Positions 46,346 through 63,966 of a stretch of DNA of 64,000 bases are shown here, one piece after another. The notes beneath the pieces were generated by a model, which saw nothing but the letters and a program-made list of their open reading frames with translations, had not been told where the DNA came from and did not search any database. Source of the stretch: Diadophis punctatus similis (taxonomy: Eukaryota; Chordata; Lepidosauria; Squamata; Dipsadidae); assembly GCA_023053685.1 (NCBI GenBank), contig JALIGW010000002.1, positions 254,438,739 through 254,502,738 of the forward strand. Direction: 5' to 3'. Every line of letters begins with the position of its first letter. Positions within the stretch are counted from its first letter, which is position 1. Both the position numbers and the translations under genes were made by a program.

Positions 46346-46623
46346 GAACCATGACCTGGATGTATGAGAATCTCCATAGGTATTTGTCAGGCAGCTTTCC
46401 TCTCCCTTCCCTAATCATAACTATTACTAGACCTACTTTGGGGGATTCTGCACCCTGGCCAGTGGCATGAATGGCTCATGTCTGGATTTTGAGAATAGGG
46501 AGGTCTCATTCTTATCTGGCGGTTCTCTCAGCTGTCTCTTAGCCACTCTTGGAGGCCACACATTGCCAGCTATCCCCTTCTGTACAACAAACTCTGTAGT
46601 GATGGGGCTACAGCTGTTGGTAA

Positions 46624-46853
46624 GAGCCGAGATGGTGCAGTGGTTAAAATGCAGCACTACAGGCTACTGCTACTTCAGCAGTTCAGCTGTTCAAATCTCA
46701 CCGGCTCAAGGTTGACTCAGCCTTCCATCCTTCTGAGGTCGGTAAAATGAGGACCCAGATTGTTGGGGGCAATATGCTGAACTCTGTAAACCGCTTAGAG
46801 AGGGCTGTAAAGCACTATGAAGCGGTATATAAGTCTAAGTGCTATTGCTATTG
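46624..46853 (+). mobile_element. tRNA-derived SINE
   Basis: Full-length member of the same SINE family (AGCCGAGATGGTGCAGTGG to GCTATTGCTATTG). Confidence 0.85.
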
Positions 46854-46932
46854 TATTTACAGCCATCAATATAACTTTTTTTTTACATTACATGTAGACT
46901 TTTTCTTAGCCCTCATCTTACCATACAAAGGC

Positions 46933-46936
<4 letters not shown>

Positions 46937-46994
<58 letters not shown>

Positions 46995-47097
46995 TTTTGT
47001 CAAACACGTATAAGATAAAAGATATAGGTATAATCATGATTATGAATACAGGATAAGGATACGAATAAATGGGGACAATAGGACAGGGACGGTAGGC
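46937..47097 (-). mobile_element. (TTTA)n and 5'-truncated CR1/L3 LINE tail
   Basis: About 15 TTTA units followed by the reverse complement of the 40580-44945 LINE 3' UTR, ending gacagggacggtaggca. Confidence 0.7.
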
Positions 47098-47840
47098 AAG
47101 TTGTAAAGTCTTTTCAGGGGCTTCTCGTCATTCTGCCTCCTTTTTGTGAGAGGGGAATTCTTCATCCTGAAAGTTTCTTCACACTCGAATTAATAGCTAT
47201 GTGATTATTCTCTCACAACATGAGAGGCCAAAAGGTTGATTGGGTCTCTGTTTTTCCACAGTGGATTGAAGAGTTCACTCTGTATTTTTTCGTATCCTCA
47301 CACTCCACAGGAAGTTCCCATTCTCACTTCTGATATAGAGGACGAAAGATTTTAAAAAGTTTTGTCTTGAAGAGATGCAGCTCCTTCTGCTTCCTGGGGA
47401 AGCAACACCTATTAAATGTCTGCCTGATCACATCCCTCCTAAAGCAATTGTTTTCCAGCTCAATACCGGGATATATTCTCAGGTGAGCATCTTGTCCAAA
47501 CTGAATACACCGAGGTGGAGATTATAAATCCAGTGGGTTTTTTGTAGCATTAAGCATAGGTTAGACAATCTAATGTTACACTGCCACCAGATGTTTCCTT
47601 TTTGAATATTCTTGTAATTTAGCAAAATATCCCATGATGTTTCCAGTTTCAACATCTTGCAATTCATTATGTAACTTAAATTGTTCTATGCATAAGGTAT
47701 CTTCTTTAACATCACTTGTACTTTGTTAATTCATATTTAGCTGAAACATCTACAAGTCTTTCCGGATTGATGCCTTTCCCATAGTATGCCTGGAATTACA
47801 TTTTAGTAGCTAAGCCTCTCAAAAATTAAACTTTTCTTGG

Positions 47841-48433
47841 TGTGGCAAACAAAAAAAATAGCCCGTTGATCTAGTGGATTGAATATGTCCTAGGTGGAGA
47901 CTGACAGGTCCTAAGTAAGAATTGTGAACCAAAGTCTCCAGCTAGGTTAATTCCGTAATGTAAAAGAACTATTTGTAATCTGCCAAGCAGTTGCAATTTG
48001 TGCAATATGATTTTACAAAGTAGATAGTTTCATGGCTATATTTGGAACTAGAAGGATGAAACCGTGAGAAAGAAGGAACTGAAAGTAACGGAGGGATGGA
48101 GGTTTCAGGAGTACACGGGTGTATGTACAAACTGATGGTCAGCAAGAAAGAACAAGGAAACATTTATGAAATGTTGCAGGAAAGTGTCCATCTGTGTATG
48201 GCTGTTACAAAAAGCGTATAAAAGACAGAGCTTAAGATCAGCTCATGGCCACAGGCCTATAGCTGGCCTTGCTGGAACTATGTCATTGGACCTCATTGCA
48301 ATGGGTTATTGATTTAAGTGATGTTATGATTGTTTATGTTCTAATTTATTAGTGAAATAAACCTCTGAATCTTAAGGTAAGAATTATTGTTTTCTGTTGC
48401 TGTCTTTTGTTTCTTTTATTGGGTTTTTCCACA
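47841..48433 (+). mobile_element. Solo LTR with TATA box and poly-A signal
   Basis: Starts TGTGGCAAAC and ends TTTTCCACA (TGTGG/CCACA ends), flanked by ttgg at 47837-47840 and 48434-48437. It contains TATAAAAG at 48217-48224 and AATAAA at 48356-48361 in the same orientation, fitting an LTR on the plus strand. Units A and gene 1 lack it. There is no internal retroviral sequence. Confidence 0.72.
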
Positions 48434-48738
48434 TTGGGGATTTGGGGTTTTATTATGATCCAATCGAAAATTGGATAAACACGAAGAAAAAAGATGGGCA
48501 TCAAAACCCCTTTCATAATTCAGTAAATGTAAATAGGAAATGCATATATTTCAAACTAAAACCTAACATTTTAAAAGGTTCTCACCCAAATGTATTTGTA
48601 TATGGAAATACAGCCATTGGTCCTCTTGAAGCTTTTTCCAGATTTCACAGATTTATATGGCTTCTACATTGTGTGGGTCCTTTTATGGTAGTTAAGGTAG
48701 CTGTTCATAATGAAACCTTTTCCACACAGCATACATTT
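48434..48738. other. 3' flank of gene 3
   Basis: Paralogous to 9090-9480. It includes the remains of the original last finger of the array (CMLCGKGF and following, minus strand) beyond a nonsense codon. Confidence 0.5.
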
Positions 48739-51537
<2,799 letters not shown>

Positions 51538-52265
51538 GACTTCCGGTTGGCTCCGCGTTCTGCGAAGACGCTCTTTTTTTTGAGCGCCAGTCCCCGGCAC
51601 CGTAAAAGCCGCCAGAAAGCCGACAAACAGCTGACTGGCGGCCGAAAACCCCCTCCCCAAGCAAAGGGGAGGGTGAAGAGCAGGCAGGCACAGGCAGAGT
51701 CCCCCAAGTGTCCCAGGCGAAAATCCCGGGGCACGAAGGGCGAGGGCTCCCTGGAAACCTGCCAGCTGCTCCGGACCTGGGATATCTCCGCTGTTTTGCG
51801 GAGCAAGAAGATCGCAACCAGCCCTGCTTTAAATGACTAATTTCAATTTTGGAACAGAAGCAGCAGAAAAAGCCAGGAGACAAGCTGGGCAAGTAATCAC
51901 TACTTAACTCTTGCTGACTTTTATTCCAGAAACTACAAAGTAACAAGCAGTTTTAAAATGGCGATTGAAGCTTGAAAGGGTGTGGAAAAGTGAAAGTGAG
52001 AAAAGAAAGTTTCGTTTTGCCGGTAGGCTTATACAGGGGAGGTTTTTTTTAACTTTAATTTGGACTTGGATTTTGATTTTGGAATTCTTCTTTTTGGTCT
52101 TAGATTAATTCAATTTGGAATACTATAAAGATCTATTTGAATTCAAATGGCTTTTAAACCTGTGAAGACGGTTCCTTCTAAAGGAGCTGGAAGCGCTGAA
52201 AGCTCACCCATTCATACTCTAAACTGCAACTTCTCTCAGCACAAACCCAGCCTCTAACTCTGGGA

Positions 52266-53358
52266 ATGTTACAAGAAAGTCTCAAAGCCATGCAGGCTGA
52301 AATGACTATTACTTTCAATGTAAAAATTGATGAATCCAATGATAAAATTAATGATAAAATTGAAATCTGCAATAATGAAATTAGGGCTGATATTTTGGAG
52401 GCACTTAAATGTTTGGCAAACAATGTGGAATTTTTGGAACAGCAAGTGGAACAAATCAGACAGATTACAGCAGCTTTGAGGGGAAAAGTAGAAGAAGTGG
52501 AGAATAGAACGGATAAGGATGCAGATGAAATTACAAAGATTTACTACAGAAATATGGAGTTTGCGATCAGAGTTAGAGGTGTAAAAGAGGATAAACAGGA
52601 GAACCTGAGAGATTTGATGATGGAGGCACTTGCTCAAGCGGTGGGAATGATGAAGGAAGAGTTGGTATGGCAGATGGATAATATACCGAGTTAACTCTCG
52701 TGTGGCCAGACTGAGAAATCTCCCAAGAGTTATTGTAATATATTTTACTAACAGAACATTGCGTAATGATATCCTACAAGCAACTTATCAAAATAAGCTA
52801 CAGGTTGGTGGACAATAAGTGATGACAATGAAAGAGATTCCTCCAAAAATTCTAAGAGCCAGAAAGGAATTTTCATTTCTGGTGGAAGAACTTAAAAGAC
52901 AACAATTGCAATTTAGGTGGGAGGTCCCAGCTGGAATATCACTGATTTATGCTGGAGAAAGACATCGGCTTAATACGGTAGAGAAAGCAAGAGATTTTTA
53001 CACATACATTTTAAAGGCTGGGACACCAAGATCACCAGAAATGAGGAGGAAGGAGGATGATAGAGGAAGAGAAAGAGAGGAAAATCAGCAAGAAGGAGCC
53101 TCGTCTGGCCAAAGGGATCTGGCCATAACTCAATTGGATCAACATTTGGATTTATTTGGAGAAGAACGGATAAAAGAACAAAGACAGACTAGAGCGACAA
53201 CCAAGCGTATTCAAGAAATGACACATCAGCAACTCCAGCTGGTATCTAAAGAAGCTACCAAAACAGAAGCAGTGGGAGGAACGAGGCCAAAGGAATTAAA
53301 GATGCTAGATGTCCAGACAATGTTCCAGAAGCTTCAAAAGCCCTCAGATGGGAAGTAG
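52266..53358 (+). pseudogene. L1 ORF1, broken
   Basis: Two frames (52266-52694 and 52819-53358). The first is a coiled-coil-rich segment (LEQQVEQIRQITAALRGKVE), then the start of the RRM-like region (FAIRVRGVKEDKQ). The second is the C-terminal domain (IPPKILRARKEFSFLVEELK). A stop or frameshift near 52694 and another near 52818 separate them. Confidence 0.8.
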
Positions 53359-56300
53359 ATTCCTAACATGGAATGTTAATGGCTTAAACTCTCCACAGAA
53401 AAGAAGGAAAATATTTCATTACCTTAAACAATTTAATAACAATGTGGTCTGTCTACAAGAAACACATATTAGAACACAAGACCAAAAATATCTGATAAAT
53501 TCAAGACTAGGAATACATTTTGTAACAGCAGCACCAGAGAAAAAAAATGGCATTGTTATATATGTCAAAAGACATTTGATTGCTAAGTTAATTGAAGCAG
53601 ATGATCAAAGAAGATTTCTAGCTATTGAACTTTTAATTAAAGGAGAGAAAATACTTGTGATTGGCGTATATGCCCCGAACCAACAACAGGAAAAATTTTA
53701 TGATCTTCTACATGCAAAGTTCATACAATGGGACTATAAAACCTGCATCCTAATCTAGGGGATTGGAATGGTGTACTAGACGTTAAAAAAGACAAGAAGG
53801 GTCCCAAGCAAAATATTTTTTCAAGAGCAAAACTGCCTAAATCTTTTTTTGAGATGATGGAGGATTGGGAGTTGAGGGATATTTGGTGCGAAAGAAATGC
53901 AGAAGAAAAGGATTTTACTTTTTTTTCCGACAGACACCAATCTTTTTCAAGGATTGATTTTATTTTGATTACTAATAACCTTCTTTCCAGGGTAAAGAAG
54001 ATGAAGATATGTTCAAGAACACTGACGGACCACAGCCCGGTTTGGATGGAATTGGAGTATGGAAATGAACCTAGAAGGTCTTGGAGGTTAAATGATAATA
54101 TATTCAGATATGAAGATAATGTGAAGGAGTGTAAAAAATTAATGAAAGAATTTTTTGTTAATAATATGCAGAAGGGCACTTCCATGGAAATGGTTTGGGA
54201 TGCAAGTAAAGCTTATATGAGAGGTATTTTGATATATTTGAATAATAAATATAGAAGGAAAAAAGATGAGAAAAGGAAAGAATTAGAAGAGGAGATTAAA
54301 AGACAGGAGAGAGCTTTAATTTCTAATCCAACGGACAAGAAAATTAAGGAGACAATTAATTTATTAAAAGATCAATTTAATATGTTAATGGCAGATCAAC
54401 TGGTAACTAACTTACAATATGCTAAATGTAATACTTTTAGCAATGCTAATAAACCAGGAAGATGGTTAGCATACACATTAAGAAAGAAGCAGAAATCAAG
54501 AATTATTGAAAAAATAAGCTACAAGGGTAAAGAAGTTTTTGAACAAGAACTCATTAAAAAATCCTTTTTAGAATTTTATTCAGGATTATATACTGGGGAC
54601 AAAGTTAAAGAAGAGGACATAGATAGTTATTTGCAGAAACAGACTATTTATACAACCTCTAAGGCGCAGAGGGATACTTTAAATCAATTGATAACTTCAC
54701 AGGAGATTTTATTGGCAATTAAACAGTTAAAAGTGGGTAAAGCTCCGAGGACAGATGGTTTAACTACTGTTTATTATAAAAAATTGCAGGAAGAAATGGT
54801 GGAACCACTTAAAGAATTGTTTAATAATATCCAACGGGGAGGTAATGGAAGACTGCTTTTATTTCTCTGATCCCAAAAGAAGGTCAAGATCATACAGACC
54901 CAAAAAATTATAGGCCGATTTCACTCTTAAATATAGATTATAAAAATTTTGCTAAAATCTTAGCAAACAGATTAATGATAGTTCTGCAACAGATGATTCA
55001 TCACGATCAAATGGGGTTTTTAACTGGTAGACAAATGAAAACCAATGTCAGACAAATTGTTAACTTATTAGAGTACTTGGGAAGTAACAACCAGATACCC
55101 GCAGTATTAGTATTTTTGGATGCTGAGAAAGCTTTTGATAGACTGAATTGGGTTTTTTTTATTAAAATTAATAGAAAAGCTACAACTTGGAGACTATTTT
55201 ACACAATCCATTAGGGCGATATATGAAAAACAAACAGCACAAATAATAATTAATGGTGGACTAACAGATAATTTTAATATAGAAAAGGGAACAAGACAAG
55301 GATGTCCTTTGTCTCCCTTGTTGTTTATTTTGAGTTTGGAAATATTACTTAATAATATAAGAGAGCTTGATATAATAAAAGGAATAAAAATTAGACAGGA
55401 AGAATACAAGCTACGAGCGTTTGCGGATGATCTGGTTGTTACTTTGATCCAACCATTACAATCTACTAGAATTTTGATGGACACAATTAACTCATATGGA
55501 CAAGTATCAGGTTTTAAAATAAATATAGCTAAAACAAAAATAATAGCTAAGAACATGACAAGAAGCCAAAAAGAAGAAATAGAAAGGGTAACAGGTTTTG
55601 AGATAGTCCAAAAGATTAAATATTTAGGGGTTTATATTATGTCCACAAATATAAAATTATATCAATATAATTATGAACCACTTTGGTTAAAAATACAGAA
55701 AGATATGGAAAATTGGGAAAAACTACAATTGTCTTTGCTGGGTAGAATAGCTGCAGTTAAAATGAATGTTTTAGCAAGATTTTTATTCCTCTTTCAAATG
55801 ATAGCAATACTTAAAAAAGATGAAAATTTGAAGGAGTGGCAAAAGGGTATAAATAAATTTATTTGGGCAGGAAAGAAGCCGAGGGTAAATCAGAAGATTA
55901 TGCAGGATACACGTGAAAGAGGTGGTTTAAAAATGCCTAATTTAAGATTGTATTATGAAGCAGCAGTTCTCTCAGCAATTACTGATTGGATTAATTTAAC
56001 GGAAGAGAGGGTATTAAATATTGAAGGATATGGTTTGTTTTATGGGTGGCATGCTTACTTAGTGTATGACAAAAAAGTAGATAAGGCTTTTAAGAGCCAT
56101 ATATTATGAAATGCTTTTCTGCGTGTCTGGGAAAAGTACCAATGTAAATTAAATGATAAATTACCTTTATGGACAGTACCCAGACACGCGATAGAAAATA
56201 TAAATTTGGAACAAAAATGTGATAAGATCACATACAAAGAACTTCTTTATGAAGAAGGAATTTCATTCCAATTAAAACCATTTGAGAAATTAAGAGAGGA

Positions 56301-57034
56301 AGGAATTATCAGAACATGGTTTCAATATAGACAATTACAAGCGAGATGGAGTGATGATCAAAAAACTGGTATTTTGAAGAATGATGATAATTTGATTTTA
56401 CAAATTAAAAATAAGGGCCCAATGCATATAAAAAGATTGTATAATATTTTACTGGAATTAGATTCAGAAACAGAATTAGTGAAGGATTGCATGATAAAAT
56501 GGGCTCAAAATATTGGAGAACCTATAATGATGGAGACATGGGAAAAGATATGGGTTAGAAATGTTAAATTTACACAGGCTCAAAATTTAAGAGAAATTTT
56601 TTATAAAATGTTTTATAGATGGCATTTAGACCCCAAAAAACTAGCTTGTATGTACCCAACTTTACAACCTAAATGTTGGAGATGTGAATGTGAGGATGCT
56701 ACATATTTCCATATATGGTGGACTTGCAAAAAAATTAAGGCTTTTTGAATAAAAATTTGGTGGATTATACAAAATATTTTAAAGAAAAAGATCAAGTTCA
56801 CACCACAGTTTTTTTTTGTTGGGAATAATTACGGACTGTTCTGTTATAGAGACTAATTTGGTTTTGAACTTTATAACTGCTGCCAGGTTACTGGTGGCAC
56901 AATATTGGAAGAAGGAAGATATGCCTACAATTGAAGAATGGATATTGAAAGTGACATATTTGGCTGAAATGGCCAAGATTTCATCATATCTTAAGGACCA
57001 CTCAAATGAAAGATATATATTGGAATGTAGGTGA
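53335..57034 (+). pseudogene. L1 ORF2, broken
   Basis: The endonuclease (FLTWNVNGLNSP, VCLQETHIRT, GVYAPNQQQ) is interrupted at the GDWNG motif near 53757, and the rest continues at 53854. The reverse transcriptase is spread over frames ending near 54870, 55214 and 56109, with QGCPLSPLLFILSLEILL and FADD at about 55422. The C-terminal segment 56206-56748 has the CCHC knuckle (CWRCECEDATYFHIWWTC). At least five disruptions are visible. Confidence 0.85.
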
Positions 57035-57409
57035 ATATATTCAAAAAAAGTATCAGATTAAGAAAACCCAAATAGTTTATTAATGTTAAATGTCTAAAAA
57101 AATTTAGATTATACTTTCAAGTTTTTCAGTAATAAGGAGTAAAGAATGAGAAAAATATTTTTGAATTAATACTTTTTTTAGTATATTTTAGCTTTATGCT
57201 TTTCTTTTTGAAATTATACCTTGTGCTTTTTCTGGGAAGTCCGGGGTGGGGGGTGGGGAGGGTGAGTGGGGTGGGAGGGGTGGAGGAGGGAAGGGGGAGG
57301 GAGAAAAGAGAAAAATGTATGTACTTTGTACTTTTAAAACTTTTTAATAAAAAAAAGAAAGAAAATCAACAGAAAAATATTCAAAAGTGTATAAATGTAC
57401 CTCAAACTA

Positions 57410-57703
57410 CCATGTTTTCACGAAAAGATCCCGTCTTATATTTTTGTTGAACCCGAAATAAGTGCTTGGTCTTATTTTTGGGGAGATCTTATTATTTTGG
57501 GGTGTGTGGAGCAAGACAGGACTCCTCTTGCCATCTTACCTGATTTCCAGCTCTGTCTCCCTAACCTTAACCAGAAGAAACGGCGGAGACCAGCTGCACA
57601 TGTGGTTTAATATTTTCGAGGAGGGCTTATTTTCAGGGGGGATGCGCTCAAAAGCCCGATTGGGCCTATTATCCAGGGAGGTCTTATTTTCAGGGAAACA
57701 GGA
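57410..57703. mobile_element. TA-flanked MITE (Tc1/mariner-like)
   Basis: Flanked by TA on both sides. The empty sequence ctcaaactattattgg is intact in gene 2 near 32362. The imperfect inverted ends are ccatgttttcacgaaaa and the complement of ttttcagggaaacagga. Repeated GTCTTATTTT words follow. Non-coding. Confidence 0.65.
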
Positions 57704-57737
57704 TATTATTGGAAATGTGGACAAAATAAAGGATCGT

Positions 57738-60397
57738 ACACTTCCAGTTTGGCTCCGCAGGCATCGAGGACGCTCCTCGTCGGGCGCCTGTTCCGGAGTC
57801 CTGTAAAAGCCACCAGATCAGCTGTCTGGCAGCTTGAAAATCTTCTCCACAGGATTAGGGGAGAGATGAGAGCTCGACAGGTGGGGTAGAGCCCCCCTAG
57901 TGCCCCAGGAAACAATCTGGGGCGCGAAGGGTGAGGGCTCCCCAGGTAGCCTGTCACTCGCTCCAGGACCTCGGACACCTCCGCTATATGCGGAGCAAGA
58001 TGCTGCGACCACCGCTGCTTGCAAGATGGGACTTTCAATAGTTTGATGCATTGCAGACAGCAGACAGAGAAAGGCAGGAGACCAGAATGGCAAGTATGCT
58101 AATTTTTAACTCCATTGCTGACTTTCACTTCGGGAAGTTACAAAGTAGCTGAGTAAACAAGCAACAAAATGGCGATTGAAGAATTTTTAGGGCGTGGAAG
58201 TGAAAGTTATTAAGTTTTGTTTCGTTAGCAGCCGTCTTCATGGAAACTTCTGATTCTGAGAAAAAAAAATTCTTCTCTCTGACTTTGGATTAAAATAACA
58301 CTTTAAACTTTAAAATCTAAATGGCTTCAGCACCTGGAAAGAATCTTTTTAATTATGGATTTTAATTTTGTATACTTTTGAAAACGCTGGACTTTGATGA
58401 ACTCTTTTCTCTCTCTGATTTTGGACTAAAACTAAAAGTCTAATCTAAAATCTTAAACGGCTTTTAAACCTGGAAAAACTGTTCTTAATTAAAGACTTGA
58501 GCATCCCTCTGTTTATACCTCAAAAATGCAATTTACTTCTTATTCAACACCCCCACAGGCTTTAACACCTGAAAACTTATTCAATACTTTAAAAGTTATG
58601 AAGAATGAACTGGTTATGGAATTTAATTTAAAAATTAATGAAATTAATGAAAAAATGAAGGCTGTCCTAGAGGAGATGGACACCAGAAATAAGCAACTGA
58701 GGAAGGATATGATATTTGCAGTTGAAGGATTAGCAGGAAATATGGAAATCTTGGAGAAGGACGTGGAAGTAATTAAACAGTCTGTGATAACCTTGGGGGA
58801 AAATATAGAAAAAACCCAAAACAATATTGAAAATTTTTAAACAGAGGTGTTAATGACTCAATTTAGAAGCATGGAATTTGCTATAAGACTAAGAGGCTTA
58901 AAAGAAAAAAAAATATGAAGATTTGAAAGGGAGGGTGGTGGAGGCTCTGGTGCATGTGCTAGGAATGACCGAAGAAGAACTGGTCATGCAAATTGATAAG
59001 ATATACCGTGTCCACTCCTGGATTGCTAAACAAAAACATCTGCCAAGGGACATTGTAATATATTTTACTACAAGGGTATTACGTAATAAAATTCTACAGG
59101 CGACTTTCAAGAATAAGCTTCAGGTAAATGGACAGGAAGTAATGACACTGAAAGAAATTCCTCCTAAAATGCTCAGAGCCAGAAAGGATTATACTTTTTT
59201 GGTGGAAGAACTTAAAAAACAGAACCTACAGTACAAATGGGTTGCCCCAACGGGGATAGTGGTGAGATATTTCGAAAAGAGATACCGGCTCAACACGATA
59301 ATGTACTGATTTCTATGTTAAAGTTTTAAAGGCCGATATATCCAAAATTCCAGAAGGAAGAAGCATGAAAGCAACAGAAGAGATGAGAGGAGAGTCATCG
59401 ATAAATGTGCAAATGGAAAGACCTTTGATGATTCAAGGTGATTTACAGAGCCAGAGAGAGGTTCATAATGTGGAAGAGGAGACAGACAGAGGTTCATAAT
59501 GTGGAAGATCAGAGTCAGACAATAGCAGAGCTGACAAATCAAAAAACTGCTAAGATATAAAAGGCTGCAAGAACCAGATCTAAAATCCGACCGAGAAGGA
59601 ATGATTAGAATTTGGGAAGTTATAGGACAGATGGAGAGATGAATGAAAATTGATATTTTGCAGTATGAAGACTCATTGACTATAGAGGAAATGATCTTGA
59701 TGGTTGTGTTTCTTTTTCTTTCTTGTTTTTCCTCCTTCTTCTTTTTATTATTATATCTTAAAGCAAGTAAAGATTTAGAATTACTGTGAAATTAGTAATT
59801 TGATATATTGTAATGTTAGGTTATTAATAATGTGTTTGATTCCTAGATGATGTTTAAAATTTCTGAGTTATAAGGGGTTAATGAAATACAGAAATATCGG
59901 AATTAACAATTTGCCAGAATATCTTAAATTATTATGTATACTGAAGAGGTATTGCTGGAAGAAGGAAGTTTTTACTTAACACTGAGGAAATGATGTTGAT
60001 GGTGGTAACTGAATCAAATGGATCTCTTCTTTTTTTCCCCTTTTTCTTTTATTATTATATTTTAAAGATTATATAAATTCTATATAAAGGAAAGATAATT
60101 AGTGGAGCAATTTATCAGCCTGAAATATTGTAATGATGTTTGATTAATAAGATGCTTGATTTTTAGATTATGCTTAAAAGGTTTTGTGCAACAAGGAGTT
60201 AAAGATCTAGAGTGATGTGGAAATTAAGAATTTGTTAGTTTAATTGAAATTTATTTTATTGAATATAATGCCCTGTTCTTTCTCTGGGAAGTCGGGGGGG
60301 GGGGTTCGAGGGGGGGAGGGGAGGGGGAGGGGGGGAAGAAAAAGAGAAAAATGTTTGTACTTTGTACTAATAAAACTTTTTGAATTAAAAAAAAAAG
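57738..60397 (+). mobile_element. L1 derivative with ORF1 but no ORF2
   Basis: Exact duplication ataaaggatcgt at 57726-57737 and 60398-60409. It begins with the same type of 5' UTR as the L1 at 51538 and carries ORF1 in two pieces (58526-58840 and 58923-59309). It then passes directly into 3' UTR-like sequence that is tandemly duplicated (about 59690-59890 and 59985-60215). It ends with a G-rich stretch and A-rich tail. No endonuclease or reverse transcriptase is present. Confidence 0.85.
58526..59309 (+). pseudogene. L1 ORF1 of the ORF2-less element
   Basis: The N-terminal frame has a coiled-coil-like Met/Lys/Glu-rich region (KINEINEKMKAVLEEMDTR). The second frame carries the RNA-binding and C-terminal part (IDKIYRVHSW, IPPKMLRARKDYTFLVEELK). 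A frameshift in an A-run near 58912 separates them. Confidence 0.75.
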
Positions 60398-62064
<1,667 letters not shown>

Positions 62065-62164
62065 CATCTGAGATGTCCTGACTTGTGGATTCATCATAGA
62101 CCCTCATGGAACACAGCTCCCGAGGGGGATTTGATGGATTCCTCTTTCTCATCGGATCTCTGAT
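62065..62164 (-). CDS. Gene 3 SCAN-KRAB linker exon
   Basis: 100 bp, acceptor ctttcactctgcag, donor CAGATG|gtaatc. Phase 0 reads IRDPMRKRNPSN and PPRELCSMRVYDESTSQDISD plus one base. Same length and phase as genes 1 and 2. Confidence 0.7.
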
Positions 62165-62287
62165 CTGCAGAGTGAAAGACTTGAAATAGGAGGCAGGAGA
62201 AAAGAAAAATACATCACACAACATGAACTGGATTCGTGTTCTCTAAAAACAACTTCAACGCCCCAATATCTATCAATAAGCCTAGAA

Positions 62288-63355
62288 CAGTGATGGCGAA
62301 CCTATGGCACGCGTGCCAGGGGTGGCACGCGGAACCATATCTGAGGGTACGTGAGGCGTTGCCCTATGTCTGTCACGGTGTGATTATTGTCAGTTGTATG
62401 TATATGCAGGGAACTGCATCCCTATCTAATATAATGGTATATTCCTACCACGTGAAATGATTTTCTTGTACACGTGTGCATTCCTGAATCTCCATTCTTC
62501 CCTTCTTGACTTGGCTCTTGACTGAGAAGGTCGCATTTTATAGTAGAGATGTAAACAATCAGAATTTATTGTTTTTGTACCGAAATAAATATTTTCAATT
62601 AGACTTTTAAACTTCGGTTTTATTTCTAAATGTCTGAATTCCGGGAGAAAGATCTATATCGCCTCTGTGAGATTAATTCTCACCTCGTCAATGTCAACTC
62701 CAGCGCGCTGATTTTCGGCCTTCTTTTCGGCCGTTTTCGCTCTACCCACTGCGAAAACGGCCCAACAGGCCAACCAGAAGTTCACTTGTGTGCTCACCCT
62801 CAGCTTCCTTTTCGCTGTCAGAGGTCTTCAGGAACTTCTTCGGCTTTGGACAGTTGTAGCCAGGCCTCTCACATCTCTGCCCATTTCTTTTGCAGCCAGG
62901 AAGGCTTTCCTGAAGGCCTGTGTAGCCGATAGCAGAGCTCCGGATCGATCCGGAGCTCTGTAATCAGCTGCAGAGGCCTTCAGGAAAGCCTTGCTGGCTG
63001 CAGAAGAAATGGGCCATGTGTGTGAGGCCTGGTTGCAACTATCTGAAGGTAAGTAGTAGGGCAGCTCCACTTCCTTTCATTTCCGAACTTCCAATAGGTC
63101 CGTTGGGCCATTTTTCGCCATCCCCAAGCTTCAGGACGCTTTCCTGAACTCTGGGGAGAGCGAAAAACAGCCCAACGGGCCTACTGGAAGTCAGGAGGCT
63201 TCAGTGAGGCCTGTGCACATGCGTGCAGGGGGGGCAGCGAGGGGAGTTGTGCACATGCGCAGGGCATTGCATTATGGGTGTGGCACACGTGGGCACGCTA
63301 TTGCGCGCGCATCCTCTCTTTTGGCATCCGAGCTGAAAACGGTTCGCCATCACTG
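62288..63355. mobile_element. hAT element (CAGTGATGGCGAACC family)
   Basis: Ends CAGTGATGGCGAACC and GGTTCGCCATCACTG, exact duplication gcctagaa at 62280-62287 and 63356-63363. The gene 1 empty site is at about 18338. The interior holds an AT-rich block (about 62385-62640) and a palindrome centred near 62947 (gagctccggatcgatccgga). No transposase was recognised. Confidence 0.9.
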
Positions 63356-63546
63356 GCCTAGAATGTGCAAGAAAGGAACGGCTGTCTCCAGTCTATGCTC
63401 TAGAATGGATAATGGAACAATGTCCTGCAAGAACTAGTGGAACATTTCCACATATTATGAAGACCAGAGAAGTAAGGAAGTGAGGGGTGAAGAATTTAAA
63501 CACATTCTTTATTCCCTTCTGGACTTCCAAGATGAAGGTCTCTCAC

Positions 63547-63966
63547 CTGCAATTCGACTTGCTCCTTCTGTTCCTCTGCCTGACTCAGGAGGAAGCCTTC
63601 TGCCAGGGCCACCGCTTGGGAGCTGGTCTCTGCTCCACACTCCCGCACCCAGCTCTTCATCGGTAGGGGCAGAAGGGCCTGGAGCTTCTCCAGAACAACC
63701 AGGTCCAACATTTGGGTTTTAGTGTGGTTTTGTAGTCCCAGCCATTGGCTACAAAAGTCATGGAGTCGGCTGCAAAGTCCTCGGGGACCTTCAGCCTCCT
63801 GGTATTGGATGTTTCTGAAGTTGCAGGGCTGAATATCTGAATGGATGACGCTTTTCTTCTCCAGGATCTTCTGCCCAGCTCTTCCCCAGCTCTTCCCACA
63901 GCTGCCAGTCTGAACACCCGAGGCACCTTTTCCAGTTCCCTCATTTGCTAATGGTTGTTTCTGCAT
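63547..63966 (-). CDS. Gene 3 SCAN exon with start codon
   Basis: 140 residues, MQKQPLANEG to EQVELQ. The SCAN domain is at about residues 44-128 ([43 protein letters not shown]). Arg-Pro of the WLRP motif is Gly-Leu. The acceptor ccttacag|GACAG gives exon start 63978 and the donor is TTGCAG|gtgaga. It lies at the window edge, so its promoter is off-window. Spliced length is 741 residues, truncated by the frameshift in the last exon. Confidence 0.9.

Larger units (their letters stand above)
51538..57360 (+). mobile_element. Full-length L1 LINE, inactive
   Basis: A complete L1 with exact 12-bp duplication gaaaatcaacag at 51526-51537 and 57361-57372. Genes 1 and 2 show the empty site near 12430 and 32333. 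Order: GC-rich 5' UTR (51538-52140), ORF1 (about 52150-53350), ORF2 (about 53350-57034), a G-rich stretch (57239-57300) and A-rich tail. Several stops and frameshifts disable both ORFs. It is antisense to gene 3 in the intron between the KRAB and finger exons. Confidence 0.92.
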
